Positions 47,683 to 56,899 of a stretch of 64,000 nucleotides of DNA are shown here, piece after piece. The notes under the pieces were generated by a model that saw only the letters and a list, made by a program, of their open reading frames with translations, did no database searches and had not been told where the DNA came from. This DNA is from Acidobacteriaceae bacterium (GTDB lineage: Bacteria > Acidobacteriota > Terriglobia > Terriglobales > Acidobacteriaceae). The stretch spans positions 124,001 through 188,000 of the forward strand of contig DAIDKP010000007.1 of assembly GCA_027449965.1 (NCBI GenBank), in the 5' to 3' direction. Position 1 is the first letter of the stretch, and every line of letters begins with the position of its first letter. Both the position numbers and the translations under genes were made by a program.

Positions 47683-49166
47683 GAGAATCAAAGCGCTTGC
47701 CGCTGTTGCGCCTCTTGGGCTTGACCGTTGCCGCACTTCTGATCCAGGGCTATCACCTCGGCGTGGAGGACGCGGAGATTTATATTCCTGCGGCGAAAAA
47801 CCTGCTGAATCCCCTGCTCTACCCTTTCGGTCGTGAGTTCTTCCTTTCGCACGCGCATCTTTCGCTGTTCAGTCCACTGCTTGCTGTGACGGCGCGAGTA
47901 ACGCATCTGTCGATGGATTGGACGATTTTTGTCTGGTACTTGGCAACGCTGTTTGCGATGCTGGTCGCCTGCTGGCAGCTTGTTTCTGTCTGCTTTGAAT
48001 CCGAGCGCGCGCGGTGGACGGCGTTGCTGGTGATGAGCGCCGTGATGGCGATGCCTGCGACCAATACGGGGCTTCTGTTGATGGATCCTTATCTGACGGC
48101 GCGCTCGCTGTCTACGCCGCTCACGTTGTTTGCGCTGGCTGCGCTGCTGGAGCGGCGATATGTGCGCGCCGTCGTGCTTGTGCTGATGGTGGGTTCTGTG
48201 CATCCGCAGATGGCCGCCTATCTTGCATTTCTGGCAGTGTTGCAGTGGTTTCAAGTGCGTGCGCAGCGATCCGTGGAGCAGCCTGCTGTGCCGGCGCTGG
48301 CGGCTGGAGTGTTTCTGTTGCCGGATGGATTTCACCTCGCTCCGGCAACGGGTGCGTATCGGGAAGCACTGTTTTCGCGTGATTATTTTTTTCTTTACAA
48401 TTGGACCTGGTATCACTGGTTGGGTATGCTGGCTCCGCTTGCGATTCTGGCATTTTTTTGGCGCGGCAAACTTCGCGGCACGCGACCTGCCTTTGAACAG
48501 CTCAGCTTCCTGATGCTGCCTTTTGGACTTATTTCGATTGCTGCTGCCATTGTGCTGGCAAGTTCGCCATCGTTTGATATGTTTGCGCGTATGCAGCCGC
48601 TGCGAACCTTTCATCTGATCACGATCGTTTTTGTGCTGCTTTTTGCCGGAGTGCTGGGCGAATATCTGGCTGAGCGTCGCGCGTGGGTGACCGTTGCAGT
48701 GGTCCTGCCACTTGCAGCAGGCATGTATGCGACGGCAAGAGCGACATATCCGAACAGTCCGCATATTGAGCTGCCGGGTATGTCGACGACGAATCCTTGG
48801 CTGAATACGCTGCGATGGATTCGCAGGAATACGCCAGAGGATGCGGTCTTCGCCGTGGATGCGCGATATTTCAAAGATCCTCCGACAGATGTGCATGGAT
48901 TTCGCGCCATTGCCGAACGCTCGTCGCTGGCGGACTACTACAAAGACAGTGGCGTAGTTTCGCTTTTTCCTGATCTGGCTACTGAGTGGAAGCAGATGAG
49001 CGATGCGACGCAGGGACTGAACCACTTTCAGACAGCGGATTTTCGGCGTCTTCGAGTCGAGTATCCGCAGGTGAGCTGGACGGTGATCCACGGCGTTGCG
49101 CCCAAAGGGATGGATTGTCCGTATGAGAGCGGTGGATATTCGGTGTGCAGGATTTCTTCGCTTTGA
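47679..49166 (+). CDS. Polytopic membrane protein, paralogue of the gene at 45.2 kb
   Basis: A 495-residue protein with about ten membrane segments and a soluble C-terminal domain (STTNPWLNTLRWIRRNTPEDA, RAIAERSSLADYYKDSG) matching the paralogue two genes upstream. The start is a GTG overlapping the GT2 stop and preceded by AGGAGG, so the two proteins are made together. A lipid-linked sugar transferase role is likely but unproven. Confidence 0.65.
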
Positions 49167-49361
49167 CGATCTCTGATTCGGCGGATCTCGTTGCTTGCCG
49201 GGCGTGAAATTTCAAGAACATTCCATAGATGCGTCTTTGCGCGTCTGGTAACCTGTTTAAAAATCATCGGCGACTTCGTTACGCTTACGCTCGACTTGTG
49301 CGAACGTAAACCTGAAGTGTAGACAGCCAACAGTGAATCGATAATTGTCGAGGAGATTCAA

Positions 49362-49601
49362 TTGGAACAAGCTGCGATTTATGACAAGCTGACAGAGATT
49401 TTTCAGGATTTATTCGACGATGATTCGATTGAAGCCACGCCGGATCTGAGCGCAAAGGATGTGGATGGCTGGGATAGTCTTGCGCACATTCGGCTGATTA
49501 TCACGATCGAAAAAACGTTCAAGGTAAAGTTCTCCACCACGGAGATTGCCAAGCTGGAAAAAGTGGGCGATCTGGCGACGCTGATTCAAAGCCGAATATA
49601 G
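49362..49601 (+). CDS. Acyl carrier protein
   Basis: A 79-residue acidic helical protein with the phosphopantetheine site GWDSLAHIRL (Ser39), of the dedicated secondary-metabolism or surface-modification type rather than the housekeeping ACP. It starts with TTG at 49362, supported by GAGGAG 6 bases upstream; no ATG or GTG is available. It is the first gene of the run towards the FkbH, SGNH, MBOAT and MaoC/SDR genes, all on the plus strand. It would carry the acyl or glyceryl group made by those enzymes. Confidence 0.85.
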   Translation: MEQAAIYDKLTEIFQDLFDDDSIEATPDLSAKDVDGWDSLAHIRLIITIEKTFKVKFSTTEIAKLEKVGDLATLIQSRI

Positions 49602-49696
49602 AGTTCTCCTGTGCAGCCGGGCATGCGGCACTCAGTCGAGATGGTTCACGGGATTCCGCTGCAAGCGGACAAACCTTCCCTGGAGTTGCACAAGTA

Positions 49697-50275
49697 ATGC
49701 TGATGGAAATGTATACCGAGCTTCAATGGTTGCCGAAAGCCCCGTCGGATTTTTCTTCGCAAGTGAAAGCATGGTCGGAAGCAGATGGCGGCGCGGCACT
49801 GTGCTCGCTTGCCTCCAGCGCGCTGGATATGAACCAGCTAACGCGGCTTGCCAAGTCGATTTCGGCGGCTGTCGCTCGCGGAGCCAATCTTGAGCCGCTG
49901 CAGCCATTCCGCCTCGCGGTCATCGGCAATGCGACAATGGATTTCATTTTGCCCGCACTGGTTGCGAGTGCCGCGCGTCATGGATTGGCGCTTGAGATCA
50001 TTCAGCCCGCTTATGACCAGGTGGCTCAGGAGGCTCTGACCCCGGATTCGCGTGTGAATGCATCGAAGCCGAATGCCGTGCTGTTTGCGCTGGACTATCG
50101 CGCGCTGCCGCTGAAGCCTACGCCGGGGGACAGCGTGGCTGCGGCGAATGCGGTTACGGGAGCGGCGGGGTATCTGGCGGCGCTGCGCGAGGGCATTCAG
50201 AAGAACTGCGGCGCGGCGTGCATCTTCCAGACCTTTGCGCCCGCGCCGGAGATGATCTTTGGCAGCCTGGATTGA
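49697..50275 (+). CDS. FkbH-like protein, N-terminal fragment (ends at in-frame TGA)
   Basis: A 192-residue fragment matching the N-terminal region of FkbH proteins (LAVIGNATMDFILPALVASAA, then ACIFQTFAPAPEMIFGSLD). It ends at TGA (50273-50275). The next codons in the same frame (ALPGTMRWLLSEVNRGLAEQ) continue the family sequence without gap or frameshift. Fused with the next ORF it would be a normal 640-residue FkbH protein. So this is a nonsense-interrupted gene, a sequencing error or a readthrough case. Confidence 0.7.
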   Translation: MLMEMYTELQWLPKAPSDFSSQVKAWSEADGGAALCSLASSALDMNQLTRLAKSISAAVARGANLEPLQPFRLAVIGNATMDFILPALVASAARHGLALEIIQPAYDQVAQEALTPDSRVNASKPNAVLFALDYRALPLKPTPGDSVAAANAVTGAAGYLAALREGIQKNCGAACIFQTFAPAPEMIFGSLD

Positions 50276-50290
50276 GCACTGCCGGGCACG

Positions 50291-51619
50291 ATGCGGTGGC
50301 TGCTGAGCGAAGTCAATCGCGGGCTGGCGGAACAGGTGCTGGTGGCGGGCGATGTGCTGCTCGATGTGGCTGGAATTGCCGAGACCGTAGGCTTGGCCAA
50401 CTGGCACGATCCGCAGTTGTGGAACCTGGGCAAGTTTCCCTGCGCGGAGGCTGTGATTCCGCTGTATGCGGACCACGTGGCTCGCACGCTGGCGGCGATG
50501 CGCGGCAAGAGCCGCAAGGTGCTGGTGCTGGACCTGGACAATACGGTGTGGGGCGGCGTGATTGGCGACGATGGGTTGGAGGGAATTCGCGTGGCGCAGG
50601 GCGATGCGATTGGTGAGGCGCATCTGGCGGTGCAGCGCATGGCGCTTGATCTGCGCAAGCGCGGCATCGTACTGGCGGTCTCGTCGAAGAATACCGATGA
50701 AGTCGCGCGCGAGCCGTTTCTGAAGCATCCAGAGATGCTGCTGAAGCTGGACCATATTGCCGTCTTCCAGGCGAACTGGAATGACAAGGCGACGAATCTG
50801 CAGGCGATTGCCGATGAACTGGCCGTCGGCATCGACTCGCTGGTGTTTTTGGACGACAATCCGGTGGAGCGCGGGCTGGTGCGCAGGCTTCTGCCGCAGG
50901 TGGCTGTGCCGGAGTTGCCGGAGGATGCGGCTGGCTATGCGCGGACGCTGGCGGCGGCGGGGTATTTTGAAGCGATTGCCTTTGCAGGCGAAGACTTGAA
51001 GCGCGCCGACTTCTATCAGGACAACGCCAAGCGCATCAGCCTGCAGAAGCAGGTGGGCGGCGTGGATGCGTATCTGGCATCGCTCGAGATGACGATCACG
51101 TTTCAGCCGTTTGACGCGACGGGACGCGCGCGCATCGTGCAACTCATCAACAAGTCGAACCAGTACAACCTGACGACGCGGCGATATACCGATCCTGAAG
51201 TGCGGGCCGCCGAAGAGGACCCGGATGTGTTCACGTTGCAGGTGCGGCTGGCGGATATCTTTGGCGACAACGGGATGATCAGCGTGGTGATCTGCCGACC
51301 AGCCGAGCAGGGTATCTGGGAAGTGGACACGTGGCTGATGAGCTGTCGCGTGCTGGGGCGCAAGGTGGAGCACATGGTGCTCAATCACATCGTGGAGCAG
51401 GCGCGGGCGCGCGGCGTGCATACGCTCGTTGGGCGATATCTGCCGACGGATCGCAATCAGCTGGTGGTGGACCACTACGCCAAGCTGGGATTTGAGCAGG
51501 TGAGTGCGGATGAGTCCGGCAGGACGGAGTGGAAGCTGGACGTGGCGAGCGCGCAGATCGATCGCGCGCCGATGAAGGTCATCACTCTCGGTGCCGAACA
51601 CGTGCAGGAGAACGCGTAA
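50291..51619 (+). CDS. FkbH-like protein, HAD and C-terminal part
   Basis: A 442-residue ORF in the same reading frame as the previous fragment. It holds the HAD catalytic motif LVLDLDNTVWGG (D81, D83 counting from this ATG), DDNPVERGLVR, the SNQYNLTTRRY block, and a GNAT-like C-terminal domain (LVGRYLPTDRNQLVVDHYAKLGF). FkbH enzymes take a three-carbon unit from 1,3-bisphosphoglycerate and load it as glyceryl on an ACP. The ATG at 50291 has no clear ribosome site, so separate translation of this part is doubtful. The ACP gene is 0.7 kb upstream. Confidence 0.8.
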   Translation: MRWLLSEVNRGLAEQVLVAGDVLLDVAGIAETVGLANWHDPQLWNLGKFPCAEAVIPLYADHVARTLAAMRGKSRKVLVLDLDNTVWGGVIGDDGLEGIRVAQGDAIGEAHLAVQRMALDLRKRGIVLAVSSKNTDEVAREPFLKHPEMLLKLDHIAVFQANWNDKATNLQAIADELAVGIDSLVFLDDNPVERGLVRRLLPQVAVPELPEDAAGYARTLAAAGYFEAIAFAGEDLKRADFYQDNAKRISLQKQVGGVDAYLASLEMTITFQPFDATGRARIVQLINKSNQYNLTTRRYTDPEVRAAEEDPDVFTLQVRLADIFGDNGMISVVICRPAEQGIWEVDTWLMSCRVLGRKVEHMVLNHIVEQARARGVHTLVGRYLPTDRNQLVVDHYAKLGFEQVSADESGRTEWKLDVASAQIDRAPMKVITLGAEHVQENA

Positions 51620-51621
51620 AC

Positions 51622-52851
51622 ATGACACAGATATCCGGGAAAAAAGCCAGGGAGTCTACTCGGCGGCGGGATTGGATGATTCTGCCGCTGTTAGCTATCC
51701 TGACTGTTGTTTGCCTGTCGCTTACTTCCGAGAAGGTTTCTAAGCTGATTTATGGTGAACCAAAATCTGCCGTGGGTGTTTGTCTCAATGTGAGCCATCC
51801 GGATACAGGAATTAGCGGAATTCCTAATTGCAAGACGAGCGAGATGGACTTTGGCGTCCCTATTGTCGAATACAAATTCGATACCTGTGGTTATCGTTCT
51901 GGAATCGGCTGCGAGTCGAATTTTCCTGGAGCCTATCGAATTGTCATGATTGGAACATCGATCGCATTTGGACAATGGGTGAAGCAGCAGGATGCTCTGG
52001 CCGCCAGGCTTCCTATCGATATCTCTGAGAGAGATGGTCGCAAGATATATCTGTATAACGAAGGGATGCTGGAGCAGTATCCGCAATTTGTATCAACTCA
52101 TGTTCAGACTGCGCTTGCGAGAAAGCCAAACATTATCCTTTGGCCAGTTACTCCCTACGATATCAGTGTCCCCCCACTGGATCCTGTGTCTATCAGGTTT
52201 CTCATCGGGGGGAGCGGGAAAAATCTGGGCGTAGTCGAGCGATGGAAAACCTATCTGAAGATCAAGGTGTTCAGTGGTTCTTTTTCTTCTTTCGAACAGG
52301 CCATTTCAGAGCATCTTATAAGAAGCTTTTCTCATACAGGTACAGGGTTTATGTTACAGAATATATTGAACAAAAATGAGGGCCGATATGTAGAGAGTTA
52401 TTTGAAGCTTCCGGATACAGAGTCTGGATATCTCAGAGTATCGCCCAGCTTGACATGGAAGAAAGATATGAAGTCGTTTGAGGATATGGCTGCTGTTATG
52501 ATTGCGCAATCCAGAGCAGCAGGCGTTCCTTTGGTTGTTACGTTGATTCCTTCGCGTGCTCAGGCTGCAATGCTTAGCTCCGGTACCTGGCCAGAGGGCT
52601 ATGACCCTTACAAAATCGACAATGATGTTCGTTCGGTCATTACTCGTCACGGCGGGATATATGCAGATATTTTCCCCGACCTTAAAAAAATTCCGCATAT
52701 GGAAAATAACTTTTACTTTAGTAATGGTCACCCAGATGCCAATGGGGACGCAATCCTTGCTCAGGCAATTTCTAAAGAGATCACAAACGGCCTGGTACCA
52801 GATCTCGAGGCTTTCGACCAAGCTCAGAGTGTTCAACGCGTGGGGAAATAA
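51622..52851 (+). CDS. Membrane-anchored SGNH-hydrolase-like protein (DltD/AlgX-like topology)
   Basis: A 409-residue protein with one N-terminal membrane segment (about 18-36) and an exported domain. The domain has SGNH-like block I (RIVMIGTSIAFGQWV, Ser113), an Asn block (LYNEGM), and a C-terminal His block (SNGHPDANGDAI, His370) in which the usual Asp is Asn368. This layout fits DltD-, AlgX/AlgJ- or PatB-like proteins that receive an acyl group outside the cell. G+C is clearly lower than in the flanking FkbH and MBOAT genes, hinting at separate ancestry. It starts 2 bases after the FkbH stop and ends 2 bases before the MBOAT start. Confidence 0.65.
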   Translation: MTQISGKKARESTRRRDWMILPLLAILTVVCLSLTSEKVSKLIYGEPKSAVGVCLNVSHPDTGISGIPNCKTSEMDFGVPIVEYKFDTCGYRSGIGCESNFPGAYRIVMIGTSIAFGQWVKQQDALAARLPIDISERDGRKIYLYNEGMLEQYPQFVSTHVQTALARKPNIILWPVTPYDISVPPLDPVSIRFLIGGSGKNLGVVERWKTYLKIKVFSGSFSSFEQAISEHLIRSFSHTGTGFMLQNILNKNEGRYVESYLKLPDTESGYLRVSPSLTWKKDMKSFEDMAAVMIAQSRAAGVPLVVTLIPSRAQAAMLSSGTWPEGYDPYKIDNDVRSVITRHGGIYADIFPDLKKIPHMENNFYFSNGHPDANGDAILAQAISKEITNGLVPDLEAFDQAQSVQRVGK

Positions 52852-52853
52852 CC

Positions 52854-54293
52854 ATGGATTCAGCGTCGTTTTCCTTTCTCTTCTTCGGGCTTGCGGTCGC
52901 GGTGGCGATCAACCTGAATCGCGGGCGCGTGTGGCGCTCGACGGTGATGACGGTGGCGAGCCTCTATTTTCTCTATGCGCTGGAGAAGAATCCGCTGGCG
53001 TATCTGCCGCTGGTGGGATTTCTGGCGCTGGGGTATCTGGCAATCCAGTGCCACAGGCGGGGATGGCTGCGCGTGCCGACGGTGGGGATTGTGGCGGTTC
53101 TGGTTGCCTACGTCTGGCTGAAGAAGTACACGTTTTTTCCGGAAGCGATCCTGCTGCACTCGGTCTACTTTACGCTGGGACTGTCTTATGTGTTTTTCCG
53201 TGTGATGCATCTGGTGATTGAGAGCGGCGACGGCGGCGAGATGGCCTCGCGCATCGGCGTCTTCGAGTATCTGCTCTATACGCTGAATTTCACAACGTTC
53301 ATCTCCGGGCCGATCCAGCGCTACGAGGAGTTTGCGCGGGATCAGTTTGCCGCAGTGCCGGTGGAGCTGGACGTGGCGACGGTGGGGCTGCAACTGGAGC
53401 GGCTGGTGCGCGGATTCTTCAAGGTGAACGTGCTGGCGATGTTCTTTGACATTCTGCGCCAGGACGCGCTGCTGTACCTGACGCATCCGGCCTCGGCGCA
53501 GCAGCGGCTGGAGTCGGGATTCACGCTGATGGCGGTGTATCCGCTGTTTCTCTACTGCAATTTCTCCGGCTACATCGACGTGGTGATTGCGCTGGCGCGG
53601 CTGATGCGGCTGCGGCTGCCGGAGAACTTTGACCGGCCGTTTTCCGCGACCTCGTTCATCGACTTCTGGAGCCGGTGGCACATCACGCTTTCGACGTGGT
53701 TCAAGGATTATGTCTACAACCCGCTGATGCTGGCACTGGTGCGGCGCGTGGAGTCGATCAGCCTGCAACCGTATCTGGCGGTGCTGGCGTTCTTTGTCAC
53801 CTTCTTTCTGGTGGGGCTGTGGCATGGACGCACATCGGAGTTTCTGTTTTATGGCCTGCTGCAGGGCGGCGGCGTATCTGTGAACAAGCTGTGGCAGGTG
53901 GTGATGGCGCAGGCGCTGGGCAGGAAGCGATATAAAGCGCTGGCGGCGCATGCGCTCTATCGGACGCTGGCGCGCGGGCTGACCTTCAGCTGGTTCGCCT
54001 TCACGCTGCTGTGGTTCTGGTCCGATTGGGCTGGCATTCGCTCCATTGAGTCGTCGTTGGCTGTGGGCCAATGGATGGCGATCTGGGCGGCAATCTGGCT
54101 TGCCTCATCCGTCCTGCTTGGAGTTTGGGAGTGGATGCGCAGCGGTCTGCTCGCGCTGCGGGTGATGGGCGAGCCGATTTTGACAACGCGGTATGCGCGC
54201 GTGGTCTATGCTTCGGCACTGGGTACGGCTGCGATCTTCATCACACTGCTGCTGAATTCGCCCGCGCCTGGAATTGTCTATAAGGTGTTCTGA
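52854..54293 (+). CDS. MBOAT-family O-acyltransferase
   Basis: A 479-residue membrane protein with about ten helices. Family hallmarks: FISGPIQRYEEF, RPFSATSFIDFWSRWHITLSTWFKDYVYNPL (H276) and the catalytic His in VGLWHGR (H324). MBOATs move acyl groups from a carrier in the cytosol to an extracellular polymer or partner, as DltB and AlgI do. Its neighbours are an ACP and an anchored SGNH protein, the partners used by such systems. It is 2 bases from the upstream gene, consistent with one transcript. Confidence 0.88.
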   Translation: MDSASFSFLFFGLAVAVAINLNRGRVWRSTVMTVASLYFLYALEKNPLAYLPLVGFLALGYLAIQCHRRGWLRVPTVGIVAVLVAYVWLKKYTFFPEAILLHSVYFTLGLSYVFFRVMHLVIESGDGGEMASRIGVFEYLLYTLNFTTFISGPIQRYEEFARDQFAAVPVELDVATVGLQLERLVRGFFKVNVLAMFFDILRQDALLYLTHPASAQQRLESGFTLMAVYPLFLYCNFSGYIDVVIALARLMRLRLPENFDRPFSATSFIDFWSRWHITLSTWFKDYVYNPLMLALVRRVESISLQPYLAVLAFFVTFFLVGLWHGRTSEFLFYGLLQGGGVSVNKLWQVVMAQALGRKRYKALAAHALYRTLARGLTFSWFAFTLLWFWSDWAGIRSIESSLAVGQWMAIWAAIWLASSVLLGVWEWMRSGLLALRVMGEPILTTRYARVVYASALGTAAIFITLLLNSPAPGIVYKVF

Positions 54294-54317
54294 TCATGGT
54301 CGCGAAAGGATAGACCT

Positions 54318-55781
54318 ATGAAGATGGCGGAGCGGATTTTTTCCGCGGAAGATCAGGATGTATTTGCTCGATTGAGCGGGGATCGAAATCCCATGCACAT
54401 GGATGCACTGGCTGCGCGGCGAACGCAGGCAGGCGCACCGGTGGTGCACGGGATGCATCTGCTGTTGTGGTCACTCAACGCTTTGCTGAACGAGCATCCG
54501 GATTTACGCAACGTATCGCGTATACGCGCACAGTTCCAGAAGTTTGTTCTGGTGGGCGAGCAGGCTGCGGTGGAGTTGGTCTCGATCAAAGCCAACACTG
54601 CGCGATGGACAGTGAGCGTGGATGGTGGAGTGCGATGCAAATTCTCCGTTAGCTTCGCTGATGTTGAAGCGAGCGAAAGCTGTCCTGATGAACAGGCAGA
54701 AGGCCGGCCTGAAAGTGTTTCCGCAGCCAATTTGACTGCTCCTGTGATTCCGTTGGAACTGAGCCTGACAGGACTGATGGGCCGCACGGACGTGATTCCG
54801 ATACCTGCCGCAGACGAAATTGCAGCGCTTTATCCAGCCGCCGCGCGAGGCATGGGAGCCATCCGGATGGCCTCGCTGGCAACTACCTCGACTCTGGTAG
54901 GGATGGTTTGTCCGGGGCTGCATTCGATCTATGGAGAGCTGAGCGTGGAAGCTGCTCCGCTGGCAGTGTCGCGTGGAGTCTTGGGAGTCTTGCGCTCCAG
55001 CGTCGTGGAAACGGATGAGCGATTTCGCACGGTGAGCATGGAGATCGAAGGCGGCGGCTGGACGGGCCGAGTGGAAGCATTTTTACGGACGCCGCCGGTG
55101 ATGCAGCCCAGCATGGAGGCGCTGCGCGGACGGTTTCCGGCTGACGTCTTTGCCGGAGTGCGAGCGCTGATTGTGGGTGGTTCGCGCGGGCTGGGCGAGC
55201 TGACGGCAAAGCTGCTGGCGACCGGTGGTGCGGAGATATGGATCACCTATCGCAATGGCAGGGACGACGCGGAACAGGTGGCAAAAGAGATTGGCGATGG
55301 CCGGGGGCGGTGCAGCGTGTTGCACTGGGATGCGACAAGCGAACCAGGACTGCTGCTGGAGCAGATGGCGGAGGCTCCGACGCATCTCTACTACTTTGCG
55401 ACACCATCGATCTTTCGTCCGCAGGCGCGCGTCTATCAGCCGGAGCGGTTGCAGCAGTTTCTGACTGTCTACGTCGATGGATTCTGGACTTTAGTCCAGG
55501 CAACTCGGCAGAGAAATCCTGCGGTGAGTGTCTACTATCCCTCGTCCGTATTTGTAAGCGATAGGCCACAGGGAATGACGGAGTACTCGATGGCCAAAGC
55601 TGCTGGCGAAGTGCTGTGCGCCGATATCAATGCGCAGCTTGCTCCCACGCGGGTCGTGATGACTCGGCTGCCTCGACTGGCTACGGACCAGACCGCTTCC
55701 GTGACCGCGGTCGAGACTGAATCCGCGGTGGAGGCGATGGCACAGGTGATTTGGGAGATGCATGGAGAAGCCGGTCACTGA
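54318..55781 (+). CDS. MaoC-type dehydratase / hot-dog / short-chain dehydrogenase fusion
   Basis: A 487-residue protein with three parts. Residues 1-115: MaoC hot-dog (FSAEDQDVFARLSGDRNPMH, D22 and H27; APVVHGMHLL). Residues about 145-260: a second, degenerate hot-dog (GAIRMASLATTSTLVGMVCPG). Residues about 280-485: a Rossmann SDR with GGSRGLG (287-293), an active Tyr/Lys pair in EYSMAKAAG (Y423, K427). Together they could reduce and hydrate/dehydrate an acyl group on the ACP. It is the last gene of the cluster, 24 bases after MBOAT. The start could also be 54324 (second ATG). Confidence 0.75.
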   Translation: MKMAERIFSAEDQDVFARLSGDRNPMHMDALAARRTQAGAPVVHGMHLLLWSLNALLNEHPDLRNVSRIRAQFQKFVLVGEQAAVELVSIKANTARWTVSVDGGVRCKFSVSFADVEASESCPDEQAEGRPESVSAANLTAPVIPLELSLTGLMGRTDVIPIPAADEIAALYPAAARGMGAIRMASLATTSTLVGMVCPGLHSIYGELSVEAAPLAVSRGVLGVLRSSVVETDERFRTVSMEIEGGGWTGRVEAFLRTPPVMQPSMEALRGRFPADVFAGVRALIVGGSRGLGELTAKLLATGGAEIWITYRNGRDDAEQVAKEIGDGRGRCSVLHWDATSEPGLLLEQMAEAPTHLYYFATPSIFRPQARVYQPERLQQFLTVYVDGFWTLVQATRQRNPAVSVYYPSSVFVSDRPQGMTEYSMAKAAGEVLCADINAQLAPTRVVMTRLPRLATDQTASVTAVETESAVEAMAQVIWEMHGEAGH

Positions 55782-55789
55782 AAATGAAA

Positions 55790-55815
55790 GCGGCCACGCG
55801 AGAGAGCGTGGCCGC
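55790..55815. terminator. Strong bidirectional terminator
   Basis: GCGGCCACGC (55790-55799) and GCGTGGCCGC (55806-55815) are a perfect 10-base inverted repeat around GAGAGA, between the convergent SDR fusion and korB genes. On the minus strand the stem is followed by TTTCATTTTC, a good T-tract for korB; on the plus strand the trailing sequence is purine-rich. Confidence 0.7.
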
Positions 55816-55840
55816 AGGGGCTAAGGAAACTCGGCAAGCG

Positions 55841-56896
55841 CTACTGGAGGCTGGCCATGACCTTTTGCAGGACTTCGGCGGAGGGTTTGGTGGCTGACTC
55901 CGGCTGCGAGCCGAGGGGCTGATCGACGAGGTTGAGCAGGTCGATGAAGCTGGGCTTTTCCGGCTCCACGTAGAAGACACCCGTCAGCACTTCGCCGTTT
56001 TCATGTGCCTCCATCAGCGTGTGCACAGAGGCGACCTTGTTGGTGGGGTCGAAGTCCTCGCGCAGCTTGCGCAGGCGCAGGCTGGAACCGTCGTGCATCT
56101 TGACGTCCGTCGTTGTGCCCGCGTCGTACTCGACATCGATCTCCTCGAAGCTGGGTACGAAGCCAAGTTCGTTGATCGGCTCATCGTGCTCCTGCATGAA
56201 CTTGTAGCTCTTGGTCGAGCCTTCGTGATCGTTGAAGGTGACGCAGGGGCTGATGACGTCCAGCATGACCGTGCCCTTGTGGGCGATGGCGGCCTTGAGC
56301 ATGGCCAGGAGCTGCTTCTTGTCGCCGGAGAACGAGCGGCCCACGAAGGTGGCGCCAAGCTGGATGGCCATGGCACAGGTGTCGATCGGCGGCAGGTCGT
56401 TGATGACGCCGGTCTTGAGTTTGGAGCCGATGTCGGCCGTGGCCGAGAACTGGCCCTTGGTCAGGCCGTACACGCCGTTGTCTTCGATGATGTAGATCAT
56501 CGGCAGGTTGCGGCGCATCATGTGAACGAACTGGCCCATGCCGATTGAGGCTGTGTCGCCGTCGCCGGAGACGCCGAGCGCCATCATGGTGTGGTTGGCC
56601 AGTACTGCGCCGGTGGCTACGGAGGGCATACGCCCGTGGACACTGTTGAAGCTGTGGGCGCGGCTGAGGAAGTAGGCCGGGCTTTTCGACGAGCAGCCGA
56701 TGCCGGAGAGCTTCATGACGCGCTCCGGCTGGACGCCCATCTCAAAGAGCGCATCGACGATGCGCTCGGAGATAGCGTTGTGTCCGCAGCCGGCGCAGAG
56801 TGTGGTTTTGCCGCCGCGATATTCAATGACCGGAAGACCGATCCGGTTCACCTTGGGCCCGGGAGTGCCTGTGGGAGTGGCGGTTGCAGTTGCCAT
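55841..56896 (-). CDS. korB: 2-oxoacid:ferredoxin oxidoreductase, beta subunit
   Basis: The 351-residue subunit binds thiamine diphosphate (GVSGDGDTASIGMGQFVHMMRRN) and one Fe-S cluster through Cys near the N-terminus (TLCAGCGHN, IGCSSKSP). With the alpha subunit it catalyses CoA-dependent oxidative decarboxylation of 2-oxoglutarate or a similar 2-oxoacid with ferredoxin. The start is 3 bases after the korA stop. A terminator follows. Confidence 0.9.
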   Translation of the reverse strand: MATATATPTGTPGPKVNRIGLPVIEYRGGKTTLCAGCGHNAISERIVDALFEMGVQPERVMKLSGIGCSSKSPAYFLSRAHSFNSVHGRMPSVATGAVLANHTMMALGVSGDGDTASIGMGQFVHMMRRNLPMIYIIEDNGVYGLTKGQFSATADIGSKLKTGVINDLPPIDTCAMAIQLGATFVGRSFSGDKKQLLAMLKAAIAHKGTVMLDVISPCVTFNDHEGSTKSYKFMQEHDEPINELGFVPSFEEIDVEYDAGTTTDVKMHDGSSLRLRKLREDFDPTNKVASVHTLMEAHENGEVLTGVFYVEPEKPSFIDLLNLVDQPLGSQPESATKPSAEVLQKVMASLQ

Positions 56897-56899
56897 AAA

